Origin: Oscillospiraceae bacterium
GTDB taxonomy: Bacteria; Bacillota; Clostridia; Oscillospirales; Ruminococcaceae
DNA: 64,000 nt
Reading direction: 5' to 3'
Assembly: GCA_014799385.1 (NCBI GenBank)
Contig: JAAVIC010000025.1
Span: forward strand, 62,001 to 126,000
This document shows, piece by piece, positions 1 through 9,473 of the stretch (position 1 is its first letter; each line of letters begins with the position of its first letter). The position numbers and the translations under genes are program-made. The notes under the pieces are model-generated. The model saw only the letters and a program-made list of their open reading frames with translations, had not been told where the DNA came from and made no database searches.

Positions 1-30
1 GATTTTTCAAATTAAGCCTTCGCCGGCAAT

Positions 31-54
31 GCGGACGTTTGCGCAAACGTCCGC
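31..54. repeat. 24-bp perfect palindrome in rpsJ leader
   Basis: GCGGACGTTTGC is followed directly by its exact reverse complement. It lies 110 bases before the rpsJ start, in a region that also has a CCGATT/AATCGG inverted pair (about 66-98). It could be a cruciform, a dimeric operator or an RNA hairpin. No function can be assigned from sequence alone. Confidence 0.6.
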
Positions 55-102
55 AAAGAGAAATCCGATTCCGGGAGAAGTTACTCGCTTCCAATCGGAG
101 CA

Positions 103-133
103 GGGCAAACTCGGCGCGCTGCCGGATTTGCCC
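103..133 (+). repeat. Hairpin before rpsJ, minimal Family A-like element
   Basis: GGGCAAACTCGGC pairs with GCCGGATTTGCCC across a 5-base loop with one mismatch. The right side ends in TTTGCCC, followed by an A-rich stretch and the rpsJ ribosome-binding site. That is the same arrangement as the larger Family A repeats elsewhere in the window, but without inner arms. Confidence 0.45.
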
Positions 134-163
134 ACCCAAATAAGAGAAAGGTTGAAAAATCAA

Positions 164-472
164 ATGGCAAACGAGAAGGTAAGAATCAAGGTTAAGGGTT
201 ACGAGCACAGCGTAGTTGACGCTGCGGCTGCAAAGATCGTTGACGCGGCTAAGCGCGGCGGCGCGAGAGTTGCAGGTCCGATTCCGCTTCCCACGGGCAA
301 GCAGGTTGTAACCATTTTGAGAGCGGTTCACAAGTATAAGGATTCCCGCGAGCAGTTCGAGCTGAGAACTCACAAGCGCCTTATCGATGTGATTCACCCC
401 ACTCAGAAGACCATCGAGGCTCTCCAGAGTCTGGAGCTGCCCGCAGGTGTAGAGATTTCAATGGACATCTAA
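164..472 (+). CDS. rpsJ: 30S ribosomal protein S10
   Basis: S10 of the small-subunit head, 102 residues, the normal bacterial length; the family also serves as NusE in transcription antitermination. The sequence reads as S10 from [15 protein letters not shown] to the end and includes [14 protein letters not shown] start it at the ATG at 164, where family similarity begins; AGAAAGG lies about 12 bases upstream. The frame stays open back to position 29, but that stretch is the palindromic leader and does not look like protein. It is the first gene of the S10-spc-alpha cluster; whatever precedes it (often tuf) is outside the window. Confidence 0.97.
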   Translation: MANEKVRIKVKGYEHSVVDAAAAKIVDAAKRGGARVAGPIPLPTGKQVVTILRAVHKYKDSREQFELRTHKRLIDVIHPTQKTIEALQSLELPAGVEISMDI

Positions 473-484
473 TTATAGATTCGA

Positions 485-575
485 TTGGAGTTATGTTGGC
501 AAACGCTTTGGCGTCCGCCAACCACTAACCAAGCGTCGAAAGACGTGAGGTCACGTTGAGGAAACTCAACCAATA
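485..575 (+). promoter_or_regulatory. Structured intercistronic leader of rplC (three hairpins)
   Basis: Between rpsJ and rplC three stems follow each other: GTTGGC...GCCAAC (492-519), CGTC-GAAA-GACG, and GTTGAG-GAAA-CTCAAC. Two have GNRA tetraloops, as structured RNA often does. The position just before rplC would suit an autogenous r-protein control site, since S10 operons are controlled by L4 in gamma-proteobacteria. That role is inference. Confidence 0.5.
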
Positions 576-597
576 ACCAAAAGGAGGATATGCCGAA

Positions 598-1230
598 ATG
601 AAAAAAGCTATCATCGGCAAGAAGATCGGTATGACGCAGATCTTCGACGAGGCAGGCAAGGTTGTTCCCGTAACCGTTATCGAAGCGGGTCCCTGCGTAG
701 TGGTTCAGAAAAAGACAACCGAAAATGACGGCTATGAGGCTGTTCAGATGGGCTTCGGAGATGTTTCTCCAAAGCACGTAAACAAGCCCGAGCAGGGTCA
801 TTTCAAGAAGAACGATGTTGCGTTCAAGAAAACCCTTAAGGAGTTCCGTTTTGACGATATTTCCGGATTCAACACCGGCGATGTTATCAAGGCAGACGTG
901 TTCGCAGAGGGCGATGTAATCGACGTTGCGGGCGTTTCCAAGGGTAAAGGATACGCAGGCGCGATCAAGCGTCACAATCAGCACAGACTCAGAGAGTCTC
1001 ACGGTACGGGTCCCGTAGCTCGTGAGGCTGGTTCTATGGGCGCGTGCTCCAGCCCTTCGAGAATCTTCAAGGGCAAGAAAATGGCAGGTCATCTGGGTGC
1101 GGAGAACGTTACCGTTCAGAACCTCGTAATCGTAAAGGTTGACGTTGAAAACAACCTCATTGCGGTTAAGGGCGCGGTTCCCGGACCTAAGGGCGGCGTG
1201 GTAACAATCTGCGACGCGGTTAAGGCTTAA
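598..1230 (+). CDS. rplC: 50S ribosomal protein L3
   Basis: L3, 210 residues, an early-assembly protein of the large subunit whose loop reaches towards the peptidyl-transferase centre. It opens with [20 protein letters not shown], the standard L3 start, and keeps the conserved central loop (GYAGAIKRH, then [17 protein letters not shown]). AAAGGAGG stands just upstream. It follows rpsJ after a 125-bp structured gap and precedes rplD by 17 bp, so it belongs to the same transcript. Confidence 0.98.
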   Translation: MKKAIIGKKIGMTQIFDEAGKVVPVTVIEAGPCVVVQKKTTENDGYEAVQMGFGDVSPKHVNKPEQGHFKKNDVAFKKTLKEFRFDDISGFNTGDVIKADVFAEGDVIDVAGVSKGKGYAGAIKRHNQHRLRESHGTGPVAREAGSMGACSSPSRIFKGKKMAGHLGAENVTVQNLVIVKVDVENNLIAVKGAVPGPKGGVVTICDAVKA

Positions 1231-1247
1231 GAGGGGAGGACGATACT

Positions 1248-1871
1248 ATGTCAAAGATTAATGTAGTTGATATGTCGGGTAAAGTCGTTTCCGAGCTTGA
1301 GCTTAACGACGCGGTTTTCGGCATCGAGCCGAATAAGACCGTTATGCATTCCGCAGTTGTAAACTATCTCGCAAATCAGCGTCAGGGCACACAGTCGACC
1401 CTTACCAGAACAGAGGTAAGCGGCGGCGGAAGAAAGCCGTGGCGTCAGAAGGGAACCGGTCACGCAAGACAGGGTTCGACAAGATCTCCGCAGTGGAGAC
1501 ACGGCGGTATTGCGCTTGGTCCGAAGCCCCGTTCTTACAGATTCTCGCTGAATAAGAAGGTAAGACAGCTTGCGATGAAGTCTGCGCTTTCCTGCAAGGT
1601 AATCGACAATGAGATGATCGTTGTTGACGCTATCACGACCAACGAGTTCAAGACCAAGAATATGGTCAATATGCTTAAGGCTATCGGCGCAGAGGACAAG
1701 ACGCTCATCGTTTTGGACAGCGTTGATACTAAGGTAATCAAGTCCGCGAACAACATCGCGAACGTAAAGACCACACAGGTAAACACCCTGAACGTTTATG
1801 ATATTCTGAACTGCAACAAGTTCGTTATCGTAAAGGGCGCTGTTGAAAAGCTTGAGGAGGTGTACGCATAA
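1248..1871 (+). CDS. rplD: 50S ribosomal protein L4
   Basis: L4, 207 residues. It binds 23S rRNA and sends a long loop into the peptide exit tunnel; the loop is visible as the basic, glycine-rich segment from GGGRKPWRQKGTGHARQG to SPQWRHGG (residues about 60-90). In E. coli this protein represses its own operon; nothing here proves that for this organism. The stop codon overlaps the rplW start by one base (TAATG), which suggests translational coupling. Confidence 0.97.
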   Translation: MSKINVVDMSGKVVSELELNDAVFGIEPNKTVMHSAVVNYLANQRQGTQSTLTRTEVSGGGRKPWRQKGTGHARQGSTRSPQWRHGGIALGPKPRSYRFSLNKKVRQLAMKSALSCKVIDNEMIVVDAITTNEFKTKNMVNMLKAIGAEDKTLIVLDSVDTKVIKSANNIANVKTTQVNTLNVYDILNCNKFVIVKGAVEKLEEVYA

Positions 1872-2170
1872 TGGAAAAGGTTGCACAGGATATTATCCTC
1901 AAGCCCATCATCACCGAGCATTCTATGGAGTGCCTGGCGCAGGGCAAGTACACCTTTAAGGTTGCGAAGTCCGCGAATAAAATCGAGATCGCAAAGGCGG
2001 TTGAGAAGCTGTTTAAGGGCGTTAAGGTCGCAAAGGTAAACACTGTTTCCGTTCGCGGAAGAAAGAAGAGAATGGGCAGAAGCGAGGGATACACTTCCGA
2101 TTGGAAGAAGGCTATTGTAACACTCGCAGAGGGTTCTAAGACCATCGAGTTCTTTGATGGTATGATTTAA
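1871..2170 (+). CDS. rplW: 50S ribosomal protein L23
   Basis: L23, 99 residues, at the exit-tunnel rim, where trigger factor and SRP dock. ILKPIITEHSMECLAQGKYTF and the basic segment VRGRKKRMGRSEG match the family. It starts within the rplD stop codon. The next gene, rplB, is separated from it by a 169-bp gap holding a Family A repeat, so this normally tight junction is opened up here. Confidence 0.97.
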   Translation: MEKVAQDIILKPIITEHSMECLAQGKYTFKVAKSANKIEIAKAVEKLFKGVKVAKVNTVSVRGRKKRMGRSEGYTSDWKKAIVTLAEGSKTIEFFDGMI

Positions 2171-2220
2171 TCCGCATGGTAAAAGCGCGTATGGCGCAAG
2201 TCCATGCAGGAAAATCGCAG

Positions 2221-2314
2221 GCAAATCGCAAAATCGAGCGGCGCGGCATACCGCGCAGCGGTGTGCCGTGACGCTCGGATAGCACGGACGAAGTCCGCGC
2301 GGTTTGCGATTTGC
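2221..2314 (+). repeat. Family A structured repeat, copy before rplB
   Basis: The outer stem is perfect: GCAAATCGCAAA (2221-2232) against TTTGCGATTTGC (2303-2314). Inside are a long arm with GAGCG/CGCTC and CGGCATACC/GGTGTGCCG, and a short arm GCACGGAC-gaa-GTCCGCGC. The right edge runs through AAATTAAAAC into AAGGAG and the rplB ATG at 2340. A separate GCATGG/CCATGC pair lies to the left (about 2174-2206). Confidence 0.8.
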
Positions 2315-2339
2315 AAATTAAAACAAGGAGTGAAATAAT

Positions 2340-3173
2340 ATGGCTATTAAAGCATATAAGCCCGTCAATAACAGCCGCAGAAATATGACTGTTACCGATT
2401 ACAGCGGCTTATCAAAGGTAGCTCCCGAAAAAAGCCTTCTGGAGCCCGTTAAAAAGACTGCCGGCAGAAACAGCTACGGCAGAATCACCGTTCGCCATAT
2501 CGGCGGCGGAAACAGAAAGAAGTACCGTGTAATCGACTTCAAGCGCGACAAGAGAGGTATGAATGCCACTGTTGCTACTCTTGAGTACGATCCGAACAGA
2601 AGCGCGTTTATCGCGTTGGTTAAGTACGAGGACGGCGAGAAGAGATACATCATCGCTCCCGACGGATTGAAAGTCGGCGACATCGTTCGCGCGGGTTCGG
2701 ACGCGGATATCAAGCCCGGCAACGCATTGCCGCTTGCTGATATTCCCGTTGGTACTATTATCCACAATATCGAGCTTTACCCCGGCAAGGGCGGACAGTT
2801 GGTTCGCTCGGCAGGTAATATGGCTCAGCTGATGGCTAAGGAGAACGGCTATGCGCTGCTCCGTCTGCCCAGCGGCGAGCTGAGAAACGTTTCCGTTAGC
2901 TGCTATGCAACAGTAGGAACTGTTTCCAACCTCGACCACGAGAACGTAAACAGAGGTAAGGCAGGTAAGACCCGTCACCTCGGTATCAGACCGACCGTCC
3001 GCGGTTCCGTTATGAACCCGAACGACCACCCGCACGGCGGTGGTGAGGGTAAGTCCCCTGTTGGACGTCCCGGACCTGTTACTCCGTGGGGCAAGCCCGC
3101 TCTCGGATACAAGACTCGTTCGACCAAGAAAGCATCGAACAAGTTTATTGTTAAGAGAAGAAACGGCAAGTAA
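2340..3173 (+). CDS. rplB: 50S ribosomal protein L2
   Basis: L2, 277 residues, one of the largest and most conserved large-subunit proteins, needed for subunit joining and peptidyl transfer. The N-terminal OB-like fold ([19 protein letters not shown]) and the C-terminal SH3-like part with the conserved [10 protein letters not shown] loop, which holds the functionally important histidine, are both intact. AAGGAG precedes the ATG and is contiguous with the Family A element upstream. Confidence 0.98.
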   Translation: MAIKAYKPVNNSRRNMTVTDYSGLSKVAPEKSLLEPVKKTAGRNSYGRITVRHIGGGNRKKYRVIDFKRDKRGMNATVATLEYDPNRSAFIALVKYEDGEKRYIIAPDGLKVGDIVRAGSDADIKPGNALPLADIPVGTIIHNIELYPGKGGQLVRSAGNMAQLMAKENGYALLRLPSGELRNVSVSCYATVGTVSNLDHENVNRGKAGKTRHLGIRPTVRGSVMNPNDHPHGGGEGKSPVGRPGPVTPWGKPALGYKTRSTKKASNKFIVKRRNGK

Positions 3174-3312
3174 TTCATCAATAGCAAATCGGTTGCTGTT
3201 AATAAGAACGGCGTTGCGCATAACAAATTTCATAACGAATTTGATGTTTGCGGCGCGTGTAAAAATATCGCCGTTCATTAACTTGCAGCTCAACTGAAAG
3301 GAAATTATACAA
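3174..3312 (+). other. Intercistronic gap rplB-rpsS
   Basis: A 139-bp spacer, long for an r-protein operon. AACGGCG near its left part can pair with CGCCGTT (about 3271-3277), enclosing an AT-rich loop. I see no promoter or open frame. It may be a decayed structured element. Confidence 0.3.
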
Positions 3313-3588
3313 ATGGGAAGAAGCATTAAGAAAGGCCCTTTCGTGCAAGAAGTTCTTATGAAAAGAGTTCTTGAGATGAACGAAAAGGGCGAAAAAAAGG
3401 TTCTCAAGACTTGGAGCCGCGCATCAACGATTTTCCCCGAGTTCGTAGGTCACACATTTGCCGTTCATGACGGCAGAAAGCACGTTCCGGTATACGTTAC
3501 CGAGGATATGGTAGGTCACAAGCTCGGTGAGTTTGCTCCCACACGTACCTTTAAGGGTCACGCGGGAAGCAAGACTACCAATAAGTAA
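3313..3588 (+). CDS. rpsS: 30S ribosomal protein S19
   Basis: S19, 91 residues, in the 30S head next to S13 and close to the A site. [11 protein letters not shown] at the start and [17 protein letters not shown] near the end are diagnostic. A GAAAGGA site precedes the ATG. rplV follows after 12 bp with its own AAGGAGG. Confidence 0.98.
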   Translation: MGRSIKKGPFVQEVLMKRVLEMNEKGEKKVLKTWSRASTIFPEFVGHTFAVHDGRKHVPVYVTEDMVGHKLGEFAPTRTFKGHAGSKTTNK

Positions 3589-3600
3589 GGAGGAGAAAAT

Positions 3601-3936
3601 ATGGAAGCTAGAGCAGAGCTTAGACAGGTTCGTATTTCTCCGAGAAAGGTAGGCATTGTGCTTGACCTTATCAGAAACAAGCCTGTGGAGATTGCAATGG
3701 CAATTCTCAACAATACTCCCAAGTCCGCCTCCGAGCCGCTTGCGAAGCTGCTGAAAAGCGCGGTTGCAAACGCCGAGAACAATCACAATATGGATACCTC
3801 CAGATTGTACGTTTCCGAGGCTCACGTTGGACCCGGGATCACGCTGAAGCGTATCAGAGCCAAGGATCACGGACGCGCTCACAGAATTTTGAAGAGAACG
3901 TCCAACATCACGCTGGTTGTTAAAGAAGCTGAATAA
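3601..3936 (+). CDS. rplV: 50S ribosomal protein L22
   Basis: L22, 111 residues, with a globular part and a beta-hairpin that lines the exit tunnel (macrolide resistance changes occur there in other species). [17 protein letters not shown] and the hairpin region [17 protein letters not shown] are canonical. AAGGAGG lies directly upstream; rpsC begins 14 bp after the stop. Confidence 0.98.
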   Translation: MEARAELRQVRISPRKVGIVLDLIRNKPVEIAMAILNNTPKSASEPLAKLLKSAVANAENNHNMDTSRLYVSEAHVGPGITLKRIRAKDHGRAHRILKRTSNITLVVKEAE

Positions 3937-3950
3937 GGAGGAGAATAACA

Positions 3951-4769
3951 ATGGGTCAAAAGGTTAATCCCCACGGTCTTAGAGTGGGAGTAATCAAGGA
4001 TTGGGATTCTCGCTGGTTCGCCGACAAAGCAACCTTCGGTGATACATTGGTCGAGGACCACAAAATCCGCGATTATCTTATGAATAAGAGAAAGTTCGTT
4101 AATGTCAAGGGCGAGGCTACTCCCCAGCTGCTCTCCAGAGCGGTTGGCATTGCGAAGGTTGAAATCGAGCGCACAGGCGCGGACAAAATCAAGGTTTTCA
4201 TTCACACCGCAAAGCCCGGTATGCTTATCGGACAGAAGGGTGCTGAAATCGAGAAGATCCGCGGCGAGATCGAGAAGATGGCTCCCGGTAAGAGCGTTTC
4301 TCTGGACGTTATCGAAATCAAGAATCCCGATACCAACGCACAGCTCGTTGCCGACAATATCGCTATGCAGCTTGAGGGACGTGTTTCCTTCAGACGCGCA
4401 ATGAAGCAGGTTATCGGCAGAACAATGAAGAGCGGCGCAAAGGGAATCAAGACTATGGTAAGCGGTCGTTTGGGCGGCGCGGAAATCGCGCGTTCGGAGA
4501 GCTACCACGAGGGTACTATCCCGCTGCAGACTCTTCGCGCAGACATCGACTACGGTGTAGCAAGAGCAAACACAACTTACGGCGTTATCGGCGTTAAGGT
4601 GTGGATCTACAACGGCGAAGTTCTCAAGGGTGAGATTCCCGCGCAGAGAACCGAACGTAACGACAGACGCCGCAATGACAGAAACGACAGAAACGGCGGC
4701 AGAGCGAACGGCGACAGACGTCCCCGCAAGCCCGCAAGAGAAAACAAAAAAGAAGGAGGTAACGAATAA
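3951..4769 (+). CDS. rpsC: 30S ribosomal protein S3
   Basis: S3, 272 residues; with S4 and S5 it forms the mRNA entry channel. The KH domain is present with the [15 protein letters not shown] segment (GxxG-type loop). The last 45 or so residues are an Arg/Asn/Asp-rich tail ([15 protein letters not shown]), longer than in E. coli S3 and probably disordered. Its stop overlaps the rplP start by one base. Confidence 0.98.
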   Translation: MGQKVNPHGLRVGVIKDWDSRWFADKATFGDTLVEDHKIRDYLMNKRKFVNVKGEATPQLLSRAVGIAKVEIERTGADKIKVFIHTAKPGMLIGQKGAEIEKIRGEIEKMAPGKSVSLDVIEIKNPDTNAQLVADNIAMQLEGRVSFRRAMKQVIGRTMKSGAKGIKTMVSGRLGGAEIARSESYHEGTIPLQTLRADIDYGVARANTTYGVIGVKVWIYNGEVLKGEIPAQRTERNDRRRNDRNDRNGGRANGDRRPRKPARENKKEGGNE

Positions 4770-5191
4770 TGCTGCTTCCTAAGAGAGTAAAGTACAGAAG
4801 AGTGCAGAGAGGCCGCCGCAAGGGTGTTGCAACACGCGGCAACAAGGTAACCAACGGTCAGTTCGGTCTTCAAGCACTTGAGGCTGCATGGATAAAGTCC
4901 AACCAGATCGAGGCGGCTCGTATCGCGATGACTCGTTACATTAAGCGTGGCGGTCAGGTTTGGATCAAGATTTTCCCGGATAAGCCCGTTACAAGCAAGC
5001 CGCTTGGAACTCGTATGGGTTCAGGTAAGGGCGCACCGGAGTACTGGGTGGCTGTTGTAAAGCCCGGACGCGTAATGTTCGAGATCGCGGGCGTTCCCGA
5101 GGAAACCGCAAGAGAGGCGCTGCGTCTGGCAATGCATAAGCTGCCGATCAAGTGCAAATTTGTGAAAAAGGAAGATGGGGGTGAGCTTTAA
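4769..5191 (+). CDS. rplP: 50S ribosomal protein L16
   Basis: L16, 140 residues, contacts the elbow of A-site tRNA and is a late assembly protein. [16 protein letters not shown] at the start and [19 protein letters not shown] in the middle are family signatures. Both ends overlap neighbouring genes by one base (rpsC before, rpmC after), pointing to coupled translation of S3-L16-L29. Confidence 0.98.
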   Translation: MLLPKRVKYRRVQRGRRKGVATRGNKVTNGQFGLQALEAAWIKSNQIEAARIAMTRYIKRGGQVWIKIFPDKPVTSKPLGTRMGSGKGAPEYWVAVVKPGRVMFEIAGVPEETAREALRLAMHKLPIKCKFVKKEDGGEL

Positions 5192-5391
5192 TGAAGGCTT
5201 CGGAAATTAAATATCTTTCGGAAACAGAGCTTGAAACTAAGCTCGCCGAACTCAAGGCGGAGCTTTTCAATCTGCGCTTCCAGCTTGCTGTAAACCAGCT
5301 TGACAATCCTACGAGAATCAAGGCTGTCAAGAAGGACATCGCCCGCATCAAGACAATTCAGCGCGAGCGTGAGCTTACAGCACAGAATTAA
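5191..5391 (+). CDS. rpmC: 50S ribosomal protein L29
   Basis: L29, 66 residues, a small helical-hairpin protein near the tunnel exit, neighbour of L23. [20 protein letters not shown] and the ending [13 protein letters not shown] match the family. It begins inside the rplP stop codon; the ribosome-binding site (GGGGGTGAG) lies within the end of rplP. Confidence 0.97.
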   Translation: MKASEIKYLSETELETKLAELKAELFNLRFQLAVNQLDNPTRIKAVKKDIARIKTIQRERELTAQN

Positions 5392-5414
5392 GGAAGGAGG
5401 ATAAGAACCAAACT

Positions 5415-5669
5415 ATGGAAAGAGCTTTAAGAAAGACCAGAGTCGGCAGAGTAGTCAGCAACAAGATGGACAAGACAATCGTCGTTGCCATCGAGGATAA
5501 TGTTCGTCATCCTCTTTATAAGAAGATCGTAAAGCGCACCATCAAGCTCAAGGCGCACGATGAGCAGAACACCTGCAACATCGGCGACAGAGTTGAAATT
5601 ATGGAAACTCGTCCGCTTTCCAAGGACAAGAGATGGCGTCTTGTGAACGTAATCGAACGCGCTAAGTAA
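5415..5669 (+). CDS. rpsQ: 30S ribosomal protein S17
   Basis: S17, 84 residues, an OB-fold primary binder of 16S r[22 protein letters not shown] and the ending [16 protein letters not shown] are diagnostic. A GGAAGGAGG site sits about 14 bases before the ATG. rplN follows after 41 bp. Confidence 0.97.
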   Translation: MERALRKTRVGRVVSNKMDKTIVVAIEDNVRHPLYKKIVKRTIKLKAHDEQNTCNIGDRVEIMETRPLSKDKRWRLVNVIERAK

Positions 5670-5710
5670 TTGGCGGAACTTTTTAATTTTACGAAAGGAG
5701 AAGTAATGCC

Positions 5711-6079
5711 ATGATTCAGATGCAGACATTGCTTAAGGTTGCCGACAACACCGGCGCTAAGGAGCTTATGTGTATCAGAGTGCTGGGCGGAACCCGCAGA
5801 AGATACGCAAACATTGGCGATATAATCGTTGCCAGCGTTAAAAAAGCTACACCCGGCGGAGTTGTTAAGAAGGGCGACGTTGTAAAGGCTGTCGTAGTGC
5901 GTTCCGCAAAGGGACTCAGACGCGATGACGGCACATATATCCGCTTTGACGAAAATGCGGCGGTTATTATCAAAGAGGACAAGAACCCGAGAGGTACCCG
6001 TATTTTCGGGCCGGTTGCCAGAGAGCTGAGAGATAAGGACTTTATGAAGATTTTGTCGCTCGCTCCCGAAGTGCTTTAA
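5711..6079 (+). CDS. rplN: 50S ribosomal protein L14
   Basis: L14, 122 residues, standard length; it contacts 16S rRNA helix 14 across the subunit interface and is where the silencing factor RsfS binds. [20 protein letters not shown] and [20 protein letters not shown] are canonical. GAAAGGAG precedes the start. Confidence 0.98.
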   Translation: MIQMQTLLKVADNTGAKELMCIRVLGGTRRRYANIGDIIVASVKKATPGGVVKKGDVVKAVVVRSAKGLRRDDGTYIRFDENAAVIIKEDKNPRGTRIFGPVARELRDKDFMKILSLAPEVL

Positions 6080-6094
6080 TGGAGGTGCGCTGAG

Positions 6095-6442
6095 ATGGAA
6101 AAAGTGAAGAAGCTTCATGTTAAGGTCGGCGACACCGTTATGCTCATGACCGGTGACAAGCCCTCAAAGGGCGGCGACAGAGGAAAGACCGGCAAGGTTC
6201 TTTCCGTTTCCCCGAAAGAGGGAAAGGTTATCGTTGAGGGCATCAATATGGTAACCAAGCACGTTAAGCCCCGTCAGCAGGGTCAGCTCGGCGGCAGAGT
6301 TCAGGCGGAAAGCCCGATTTACGCATGCAAGGTAATGCCCGTTTGCCCCAAGTGCGATAAGCCCACAAGAGTCGGTCACAAGATCGAGGACGGCAAGAAG
6401 ATCAGAATCTGCAAGCACTGCGGCGCAGAACTGAAGTATTGA
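6095..6442 (+). CDS. rplX: 50S ribosomal protein L24
   Basis: L24, 115 residues, an assembly-initiating protein with a KOW motif (KVGDTVMLMTGDKPSKGGDRG). The C-terminal part carries two Cys pairs, CPKC and CKHC, about 21 residues apart, suggesting a bound metal ion; such pairs are seen in many Firmicutes L24 proteins and are absent in E. coli. GGAGG lies just before the ATG. Confidence 0.97.
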   Translation: MEKVKKLHVKVGDTVMLMTGDKPSKGGDRGKTGKVLSVSPKEGKVIVEGINMVTKHVKPRQQGQLGGRVQAESPIYACKVMPVCPKCDKPTRVGHKIEDGKKIRICKHCGAELKY

Positions 6443-6547
6443 TAAATCTATACGGTCGGATACAAGCAGCCGCGGGCGATAGCGGCGGAGCAATTCCGCA
6501 AGGCTCTCCGCGAGCTAAAATCCGGCAGTGGAACAGGAGATTTTACA

Positions 6548-7087
6548 ATGGCAAGAATGAAAGAATTCTACAAGGATTCCGTAGCTCCCGCGTTGTTTAA
6601 GAAGTTTGGCTACAAGTCGGTTATGCAGGTTCCGAAAATCGACAAGGTAGTTGTAAACGTTGCTTGCGGCGAGGCTAAGGAAAACGCGAAAATCATCGAG
6701 AACGTAATGTCGGATCTTGCGGCTATCACCGGTCAGAAGCCCGTTGCTTGCCGCGCTAAGAAGTCCGTTGCGAACTTCAAGCTCAGAGAGGGTCAGATCA
6801 TCGGCGTTAAGGTAACACTGCGCGGAGAGATCATGTACGAGTTTATCGACAGACTCTTCAATGTTGCTCTTCCTCGTGTACGTGATTTCCGCGGAATCAA
6901 CCCCAACTCGTTCGACGGAAGAGGAAACTACTCGTTCGGTCTGAAAGAGCAGCTCATTTTCCCCGAGATCGAGTACGACAAGATTGACGCGGTTCGCGGT
7001 ATGGATATCAACTTCATCACTACCGCCAAGACCGATGAGGAATCGAGAGAGCTGCTCACGCTTATGGGCGCTCCGTTTGAGAAGTAA
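6548..7087 (+). CDS. rplE: 50S ribosomal protein L5
   Basis: L5, 179 residues, binds 5S rRNA together with L18 and L25 and contacts P-site t[23 protein letters not shown], the central [20 protein letters not shown] and the ending [11 protein letters not shown] are all as expected. The 105-bp gap upstream contains complementary GC-rich stretches around GCGGAGC/GCTCTCCGC, so the junction may be structured. Confidence 0.98.
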   Translation: MARMKEFYKDSVAPALFKKFGYKSVMQVPKIDKVVVNVACGEAKENAKIIENVMSDLAAITGQKPVACRAKKSVANFKLREGQIIGVKVTLRGEIMYEFIDRLFNVALPRVRDFRGINPNSFDGRGNYSFGLKEQLIFPEIEYDKIDAVRGMDINFITTAKTDEESRELLTLMGAPFEK

Positions 7088-7101
7088 TTTGGAGGAAAAC
7101 G

Positions 7102-7287
7102 ATGGCTAAAACATCCTTAAAGCAAAAGCAGCAGAGAGCGCCGAAGTTCTCCACCCGCGCTTACAACAGATGCAAAATTTGCGGCAGACCTCACTCGTAT
7201 ATGCGCAAGTTCGGCATTTGCAGAATCTGCTTCAGAGAGCTTGCTTACAAGGGCGAGATCCCGGGCGTTAAGAAAGCAAGCTGGTAA
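7102..7287 (+). CDS. rpsZ: 30S ribosomal protein S14, zinc-binding (type Z)
   Basis: S14 of the short zinc form, 61 residues. CKIC and CRIC form a C-x2-C-x12-C-x2-C site. Zinc-containing and zinc-free S14 replace each other in many Firmicutes according to zinc supply; any paralogue would be elsewhere. GGAGG lies upstream. A 155-bp spacer with a GAGATTC/GAATCTC hairpin separates it from rpsH. Confidence 0.97.
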   Translation: MAKTSLKQKQQRAPKFSTRAYNRCKICGRPHSYMRKFGICRICFRELAYKGEIPGVKKASW

Positions 7288-7442
7288 TTAAGAGGTCAGA
7301 GATTCAGAGGTAAGAATCTCAATCAGAAAACGGCTTTACCTCATCGGGGGACAAGTTGCATTTAACCCCGATTAAGAGGAGATTATGTGAGTACGACGGA
7401 CAAAATCGAGTCCGTAACGGCTTATGTTTAGGAGGTAAATGA

Positions 7443-7841
7443 ATGCAGATTACAGATACCATTGCGGATATGCTTACAAGAATCCGCAACGCAAACTCCG
7501 CAAAGCACCCCACGGTTGATATCCCCGCTTCCAATATGAAAAAGCAGATCGCGCAGATCCTGCTTGACGAGGGTTACATCAAGAACTTCAAGGTTATTGA
7601 CGATAACAAGCAGGGTACAATCAGGGTTACTTTGAAGTACACCGACAGCCGCGCGCAGGTAATCACCGGTTTGCGCCGCGTGTCGAAACCGGGCTTAAGA
7701 ATCTACTCAAACTGCAAGGATATGCCTAGGGTTATGAAGGGTCTCGGAATCGCGATTGTTTCCACTTCCAAGGGAATTATGACCGATAAGAAGGCTCGCG
7801 AAATGAACGTTGGCGGCGAAGTCCTCGCGTTTGTATGGTAA
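7443..7841 (+). CDS. rpsH: 30S ribosomal protein S8
   Basis: S8, 132 residues, binds helix 21 of 16S rRNA and is the spc-operon repressor in E. coli. [18 protein letters not shown] and the C-terminal [19 protein letters not shown] are diagnostic. AGGAGG precedes the start. rplF begins 16 bp after the stop. Confidence 0.98.
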   Translation: MQITDTIADMLTRIRNANSAKHPTVDIPASNMKKQIAQILLDEGYIKNFKVIDDNKQGTIRVTLKYTDSRAQVITGLRRVSKPGLRIYSNCKDMPRVMKGLGIAIVSTSKGIMTDKKAREMNVGGEVLAFVW

Positions 7842-7857
7842 TAGGAGGAATAGTAAT

Positions 7858-8403
7858 ATGTCAAGAATCGGTAAAATGCCTATTGCTGTTCCTGCGGGCG
7901 TTGATGTAAAAATCGACGGATCGGTCGTAACAGTAAAGGGCCCCAAGGGCACACTCACCAAGGAATTTAATCACTTGATGACAATCAATCAAGAGGGCAG
8001 CGATATTATCGTAACCCGCCCCAATGATGAGAATGTTTCCAAGTCGCTTCACGGTCTTACAAGAACGCTTATCCACAATATGGTAGTGGGCGTTACGGAG
8101 GGCTTCAAGAAGGAGCTTGAGATCAACGGCGTCGGCTTCAGATGCGAAAAGCAGGGCAAGAAAGTCATTATGACGCTCGGTTTCTCTCACAAGGTAGAGG
8201 TTGAGGACACCGACGACATCAAGTTGGAAGTTCCGGCTCCCAATAAGATTATCGTTAATGGCATCGACAAGCAGAAGGTTGGTCAGATGGCAAGCGAAAT
8301 CAGAGGCAAGCGTCCCCCCGAGCCTTACAAGGGCAAGGGCATTAAGTACGCAGATGAAGTTATCCGCCGCAAGGAAGGTAAAGCTGCGAAGGGTAAGAAG
8401 TAA
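7858..8403 (+). CDS. rplF: 50S ribosomal protein L6
   Basis: L6, 181 residues, two similar domains near the factor-binding centre. [15 protein letters not shown] at the start and [18 protein letters not shown] at the end match. The frame is open further upstream to 7810, but that lies inside rpsH; the ATG at 7858 has TAGGAGG about 9 bases before it and gives the normal length. Confidence 0.98.
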   Translation: MSRIGKMPIAVPAGVDVKIDGSVVTVKGPKGTLTKEFNHLMTINQEGSDIIVTRPNDENVSKSLHGLTRTLIHNMVVGVTEGFKKELEINGVGFRCEKQGKKVIMTLGFSHKVEVEDTDDIKLEVPAPNKIIVNGIDKQKVGQMASEIRGKRPPEPYKGKGIKYADEVIRRKEGKAAKGKK

Positions 8404-8421
8404 GGAAAGGACTGAAACGAA

Positions 8422-8781
8422 ATGGTTAAAGCTATTGATAAAAACAAGAGCAGACTGCGCCGTCACAAGCGCGTTCGCTCCAAGATCTCCGGCACGTCCG
8501 CGTGTCCGCGTCTTAACGTTTTCCGTTCTTCTATGCACATTTACGCGCAGATCATCGATGATGTAAAGGGCGTAACTCTTGCAGCGGCTTCTTCCAATGA
8601 GAAGGACTTCGGTGCTTACGGCGGAAACTGCGAGGCAGCTAAGAAGGTTGGTCTTAAGATCGCCGAGAGAGCAAAGGCGGCAGGCGTGACCGATGTCGTA
8701 TTCGACAGAGGCGGTTATGTTTACCACGGCAGAGTAGCGGCTCTTGCGGACGGCGCAAGAGAAGGCGGACTTAATTTCTGA
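8422..8781 (+). CDS. rplR: 50S ribosomal protein L18
   Basis: L18, 119 residues, a 5S rRNA binder with a basic N-terminus ([21 protein letters not shown]). The C-terminal [22 protein letters not shown] is the family signature. AAGGA lies upstream of the ATG; the rpsE start follows within 20 bp. Confidence 0.98.
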   Translation: MVKAIDKNKSRLRRHKRVRSKISGTSACPRLNVFRSSMHIYAQIIDDVKGVTLAAASSNEKDFGAYGGNCEAAKKVGLKIAERAKAAGVTDVVFDRGGYVYHGRVAALADGAREGGLNF

Positions 8782-8797
8782 TAAGGAGGGAAATGAC

Positions 8798-9292
8798 TTG
8801 GCTAATTTTGAGCAGACAGAAAACGAGTTTTCCGAGAAGGTTGTTGCCATTAACCGCGTATCCAAGACCGTAAAGGGCGGACGCATTATGAAGTTCTCCG
8901 CGCTGGTGGTTGTAGGTGACGGAAAGGGCACAGTCGGTTTCGGAATGGGCAAATCCAACGAAGTTCCCGACGCGATTCGCAAGGGAATTGACGATGCGAA
9001 GAAGAATCTTCACAAGATTGCACTCAAGGGAAACACCATTCCCCACGAGGTTACCGGAAAGTTCGGCGCGGGCGCTGTGCTTATGCGTCCGGCTCCCGAG
9101 GGTACCGGCGTTATCGCGGGTGGTCCCGTTCGTGCGGTAATCGAGATGGCGGGTATCAAGAATATCCGTACAAAGTCGCTGCGTTCCAACAATCCGTGCA
9201 ACGTGGTAAGAGCAACAATGCAGGGTCTTACCTCGCTGCGTACCGCGGAAGAGGTTGCGGCACTGAGAGGCAAGAGCGTTAAAGAGCTTTAA
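8798..9292 (+). CDS. rpsE: 30S ribosomal protein S5
   Basis: S5, 164 residues, at the mRNA entry channel. It has an N-terminal double-stranded-RNA-binding fold ([18 protein letters not shown]) and a C-terminal domain with [22 protein letters not shown] choose the TTG at 8798: AAGGAGGG ends 7 bases before it, whereas the ATG at 8793 is out of frame and the next upstream in-frame start lies inside rplR. A TTG start on a highly expressed gene is mildly unusual. Confidence 0.95.
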   Translation: MANFEQTENEFSEKVVAINRVSKTVKGGRIMKFSALVVVGDGKGTVGFGMGKSNEVPDAIRKGIDDAKKNLHKIALKGNTIPHEVTGKFGAGAVLMRPAPEGTGVIAGGPVRAVIEMAGIKNIRTKSLRSNNPCNVVRATMQGLTSLRTAEEVAALRGKSVKEL

Positions 9293-9331
9293 TTGCGCGG
9301 TAAGTAAATAGAGCATCTTTAGTTGAGCAGT

Positions 9332-9451
9332 GCAAATTTTCGCAAGCGAGTGACGCGGCATGACGCGCACAGCGCGGCGTGCCGTGTCGCTCAGCTAACA
9401 CGGACGATAGTCCGTGTGGCTGGGGGCAGCTTCTGCCTGCGAAAGATTTGC
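9332..9451 (+). repeat. Family A structured repeat, copy before rpmD
   Basis: The outer stem GCAAATTTTCGCA pairs with TGCGAAAGATTTGC with two mismatches. There are three inner arms: a long GAGTGACGCGGCA.../...TGCCGTGTCGCTC, ACACGGAC-gata-GTCCGTGT, and GGCAG-ctt-CTGCC. This is the most branched copy. The right edge passes through TTCTAAATT into AAGGAG and the rpmD ATG at 9474. Confidence 0.8.
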
Positions 9452-9473
9452 TTCTAAATTAAGGAGAAATATC

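Noticed and set aside
2412-3407. Long minus-strand open frame (331 codons) opposite rplB
   Set aside because: It is antisense to a highly conserved gene, has no ribosome-binding site and resembles no protein; it arises from codon bias of rplB.
7861-8982. 373-codon minus-strand frame spanning rplF-rplR-rpsE
   Set aside because: It covers three well-defined genes in antisense and has no start signal.
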